Made by a program: the position numbers and the translations under genes. The notes under the pieces are model-generated. The model saw only the letters and a program-made list of their open reading frames with translations, did no database searches and had not been told where the DNA came from. Below, one piece after another: positions 62,825-64,000 of a DNA stretch of 64,000 nucleotides. Origin of the DNA: a candidate division Zixibacteria bacterium HGW-Zixibacteria-1 (GTDB lineage: Bacteria; Zixibacteria; MSB-5A5; GN15; PGXB01). The stretch is from contig PGXB01000003.1 in NCBI GenBank assembly GCA_002838945.1, forward strand, positions 1 to 64,000. The letters run 5' to 3'. Position 1 is the stretch's first letter; each line of letters opens with the position of its first letter.

Positions 62825-64000
62825 TCAGCATTTTGAATAACCACAGGATCGACAAAGAATGCATCCCGCTTCGTGCTCTATTCGGCCGCCGCAATCGGGA
62901 CAGAATTCCGAAGAGATGTCCAAGTCGCGCTTAATTTCTTTTCCATCACCGAAATGAGTGTGCAAAACATGCGCAATAGCATCAGGAATTGAAGAAATCA
63001 GAGCGCCGTTTCCGAAAACGGGTGTCGAACCTCCGATGCCTTTCAATTGCTTGATAACCATTTCAACCGGCACCCCGGAGCGGAAGGCCAGTGAGATCAG
63101 GCGACAGATGGCTTCGGTATCCGCCATGGTGGAATATCCCGACTTTCCGATCTGGGCAAACACTTCAAACGGTTTGCCCTCAAGAATATTGACGGTCACA
63201 TATAGATTACCGTAACCGGTTTTGATTTTTTCGGTTATGCCGGGCAAGGTCTGCGGGCGATCCTTGACATTTTTCTGCAGACCGATTTTAAGGTCGGCTT
63301 GGGCGCTGCCCGGATCGGTCGTGGCTCCCGTCGAAAGAACCTGTTCGGCGCGGCTGCCATCCCGATAGATAGTGATTCCTTTGCAGCCAAGTTTGTACGC
63401 CAGCAAGTAAGCATCCTCGACATTCTTTAAATTGGCTTCACCGGGCAGATTGATGGTTTTGGAAACGGCATTATCGGTGTGTTTCTGGAAGGCCGCCTGC
63501 ATGCGGACATGCCACTCCGGCGTAACGTCATGCGTGGTCACGAATACCTTCCGGACATCTTCCGGAATTTCCTCGATATTGGCGATGGAATTATTTTTCG
63601 AGATTTCTTCCATCAGTTCCTGCGAATAGAATCCGCGCGCCTTTGCGACCCGCTCGAAAATCGGATTGACTTCAAGCATACGGGTTTTGTCCATGACCGT
63701 TCGTACATAGGAAACGGCGAACAACGGCTCGATTCCGGAAGAGCAGCCGGCAATGATAGAAATGGTTCCGGTGGGAGCGATGGTGGTCACGGTCGAATTG
63801 CGCATTTTCGGGCCATTGCCGTCTTTGTAAAAGAAGGATTTGGACCAATTGGGAAAAACACCGCGGCGCTCGGCTGCTTTTTGAGATTCATCATGACCGA
63901 CCTTATTTATTCTTGACATCACTTTTTCGGCCAGGTTAAGCGCCTCCTGGGTATTGTACGGGATACCAAGAAGGATCAGCATGTCGGCCCAGCCCATGAC
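62825..64000 (-). CDS. nrdJ: B12-dependent (class II) ribonucleotide reductase, 3' part
   Basis: About 391 C-terminal residues are in the window; the gene continues past the edge. The fragment contains STVTTIAPTGTISIIAGCSSG, the end of the catalytic barrel with the phosphate-binding PTGTIS, then INLPGEA, a TSCPD domain (YVTVNILEGKPFEVFAQIG) and a C-terminal zinc ribbon with CPDCGGRI..CILCRSCGYSKC. Class II enzymes reduce ribonucleotides with adenosylcobalamin and need no oxygen, which suits an anaerobe or facultative organism. The terminal cysteines likely take part in re-reduction. Confidence 0.93.
   Translation of the reverse strand, partial: VMGWADMLILLGIPYNTQEALNLAEKVMSRINKVGHDESQKAAERRGVFPNWSKSFFYKDGNGPKMRNSTVTTIAPTGTISIIAGCSSGIEPLFAVSYVRTVMDKTRMLEVNPIFERVAKARGFYSQELMEEISKNNSIANIEEIPEDVRKVFVTTHDVTPEWHVRMQAAFQKHTDNAVSKTINLPGEANLKNVEDAYLLAYKLGCKGITIYRDGSRAEQVLSTGATTDPGSAQADLKIGLQKNVKDRPQTLPGITEKIKTGYGNLYVTVNILEGKPFEVFAQIGKSGYSTMADTEAICRLISLAFRSGVPVEMVIKQLKGIGGSTPVFGNGALISSIPDAIAHVLHTHFGDGKEIKRDLDISSEFCPDCGGRIEHEAGCILCRSCGYSKC

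Overview
The window looks like chromosome from a Gram-negative bacterium of the FCB assemblage, most like the uncultured Zixibacteria and relatives. This is an inference from gene content. It carries a SprA-type giant outer-membrane protein, a VCBS/ASPIC protein ending in a type I dockerin, a DUF3078 protein, a split glycine decarboxylase (gcvPA/gcvPB), SelA/SelB, a B12-dependent ribonucleotide reductase and split heptose genes that imply lipopolysaccharide. Genes are densely packed in long, mostly minus-strand runs, with many 1-8 base stop/start overlaps and several TTG or GTG starts set by strong Shine-Dalgarno sequences. I see no rRNA, tRNA, CRISPR array or prophage.

Layout. 1-94 is the end of an IS3-family element that cuts gatB. 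95-3956 is glnA-gatA-alpha/beta hydrolase-gatB'. 3957-6743 holds palindromic repeats and two AT-rich, tandem, secreted paralogues of unknown function. 6883-14279 has a cupin gene and the run aspS-phoH-pgpH-ybeY-corC. 14457-18009 has an orphan PTS IIA protein, a PEBP-like protein and a slipin/NfeD-protease pair. 18255-33711 is one long run: recG, DUF1844, murB, sprA, glutaminyl cyclase, selA, selB, amidohydrolase. 33890-36080 has two exported plus-strand genes, DUF3078 and a serpin.

36137-39182 is a pyrRBC operon whose leader folds into a textbook PyrR-binding loop. 39259-50228 reads, in transcription order, TPR, aminopeptidase, accB, pilT, accC, gcvH, gcvPA, zinc ribbon, thioredoxin/TPR lipoprotein, gcvPB, then a hairpin and a fused ECF ATPase. 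50315-52965 encodes a PqqD/M50/HlyD fusion preceded by a small zinc-ribbon membrane protein. 53160-57275 places the dockerin protein convergent with a GH57 branching enzyme and DUF3467. 57362-59629 has split heptose genes around a CoA-binding protein and an interspersed repeat. 59620-64000 holds a secreted unknown, pyrE, acpS, a possible Roadblock-like protein and the 3' part of nrdJ.

The most coherent biological story is envelope export. SprA (the type IX secretion pore in Bacteroidetes) sits directly upstream of a lipoprotein glutaminyl cyclase, and four exported proteins in the window are predicted to start with glutamine after signal-peptide cleavage. The clearest regulatory element is the PyrR loop. 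The clearest lesion is the IS truncation of gatB.
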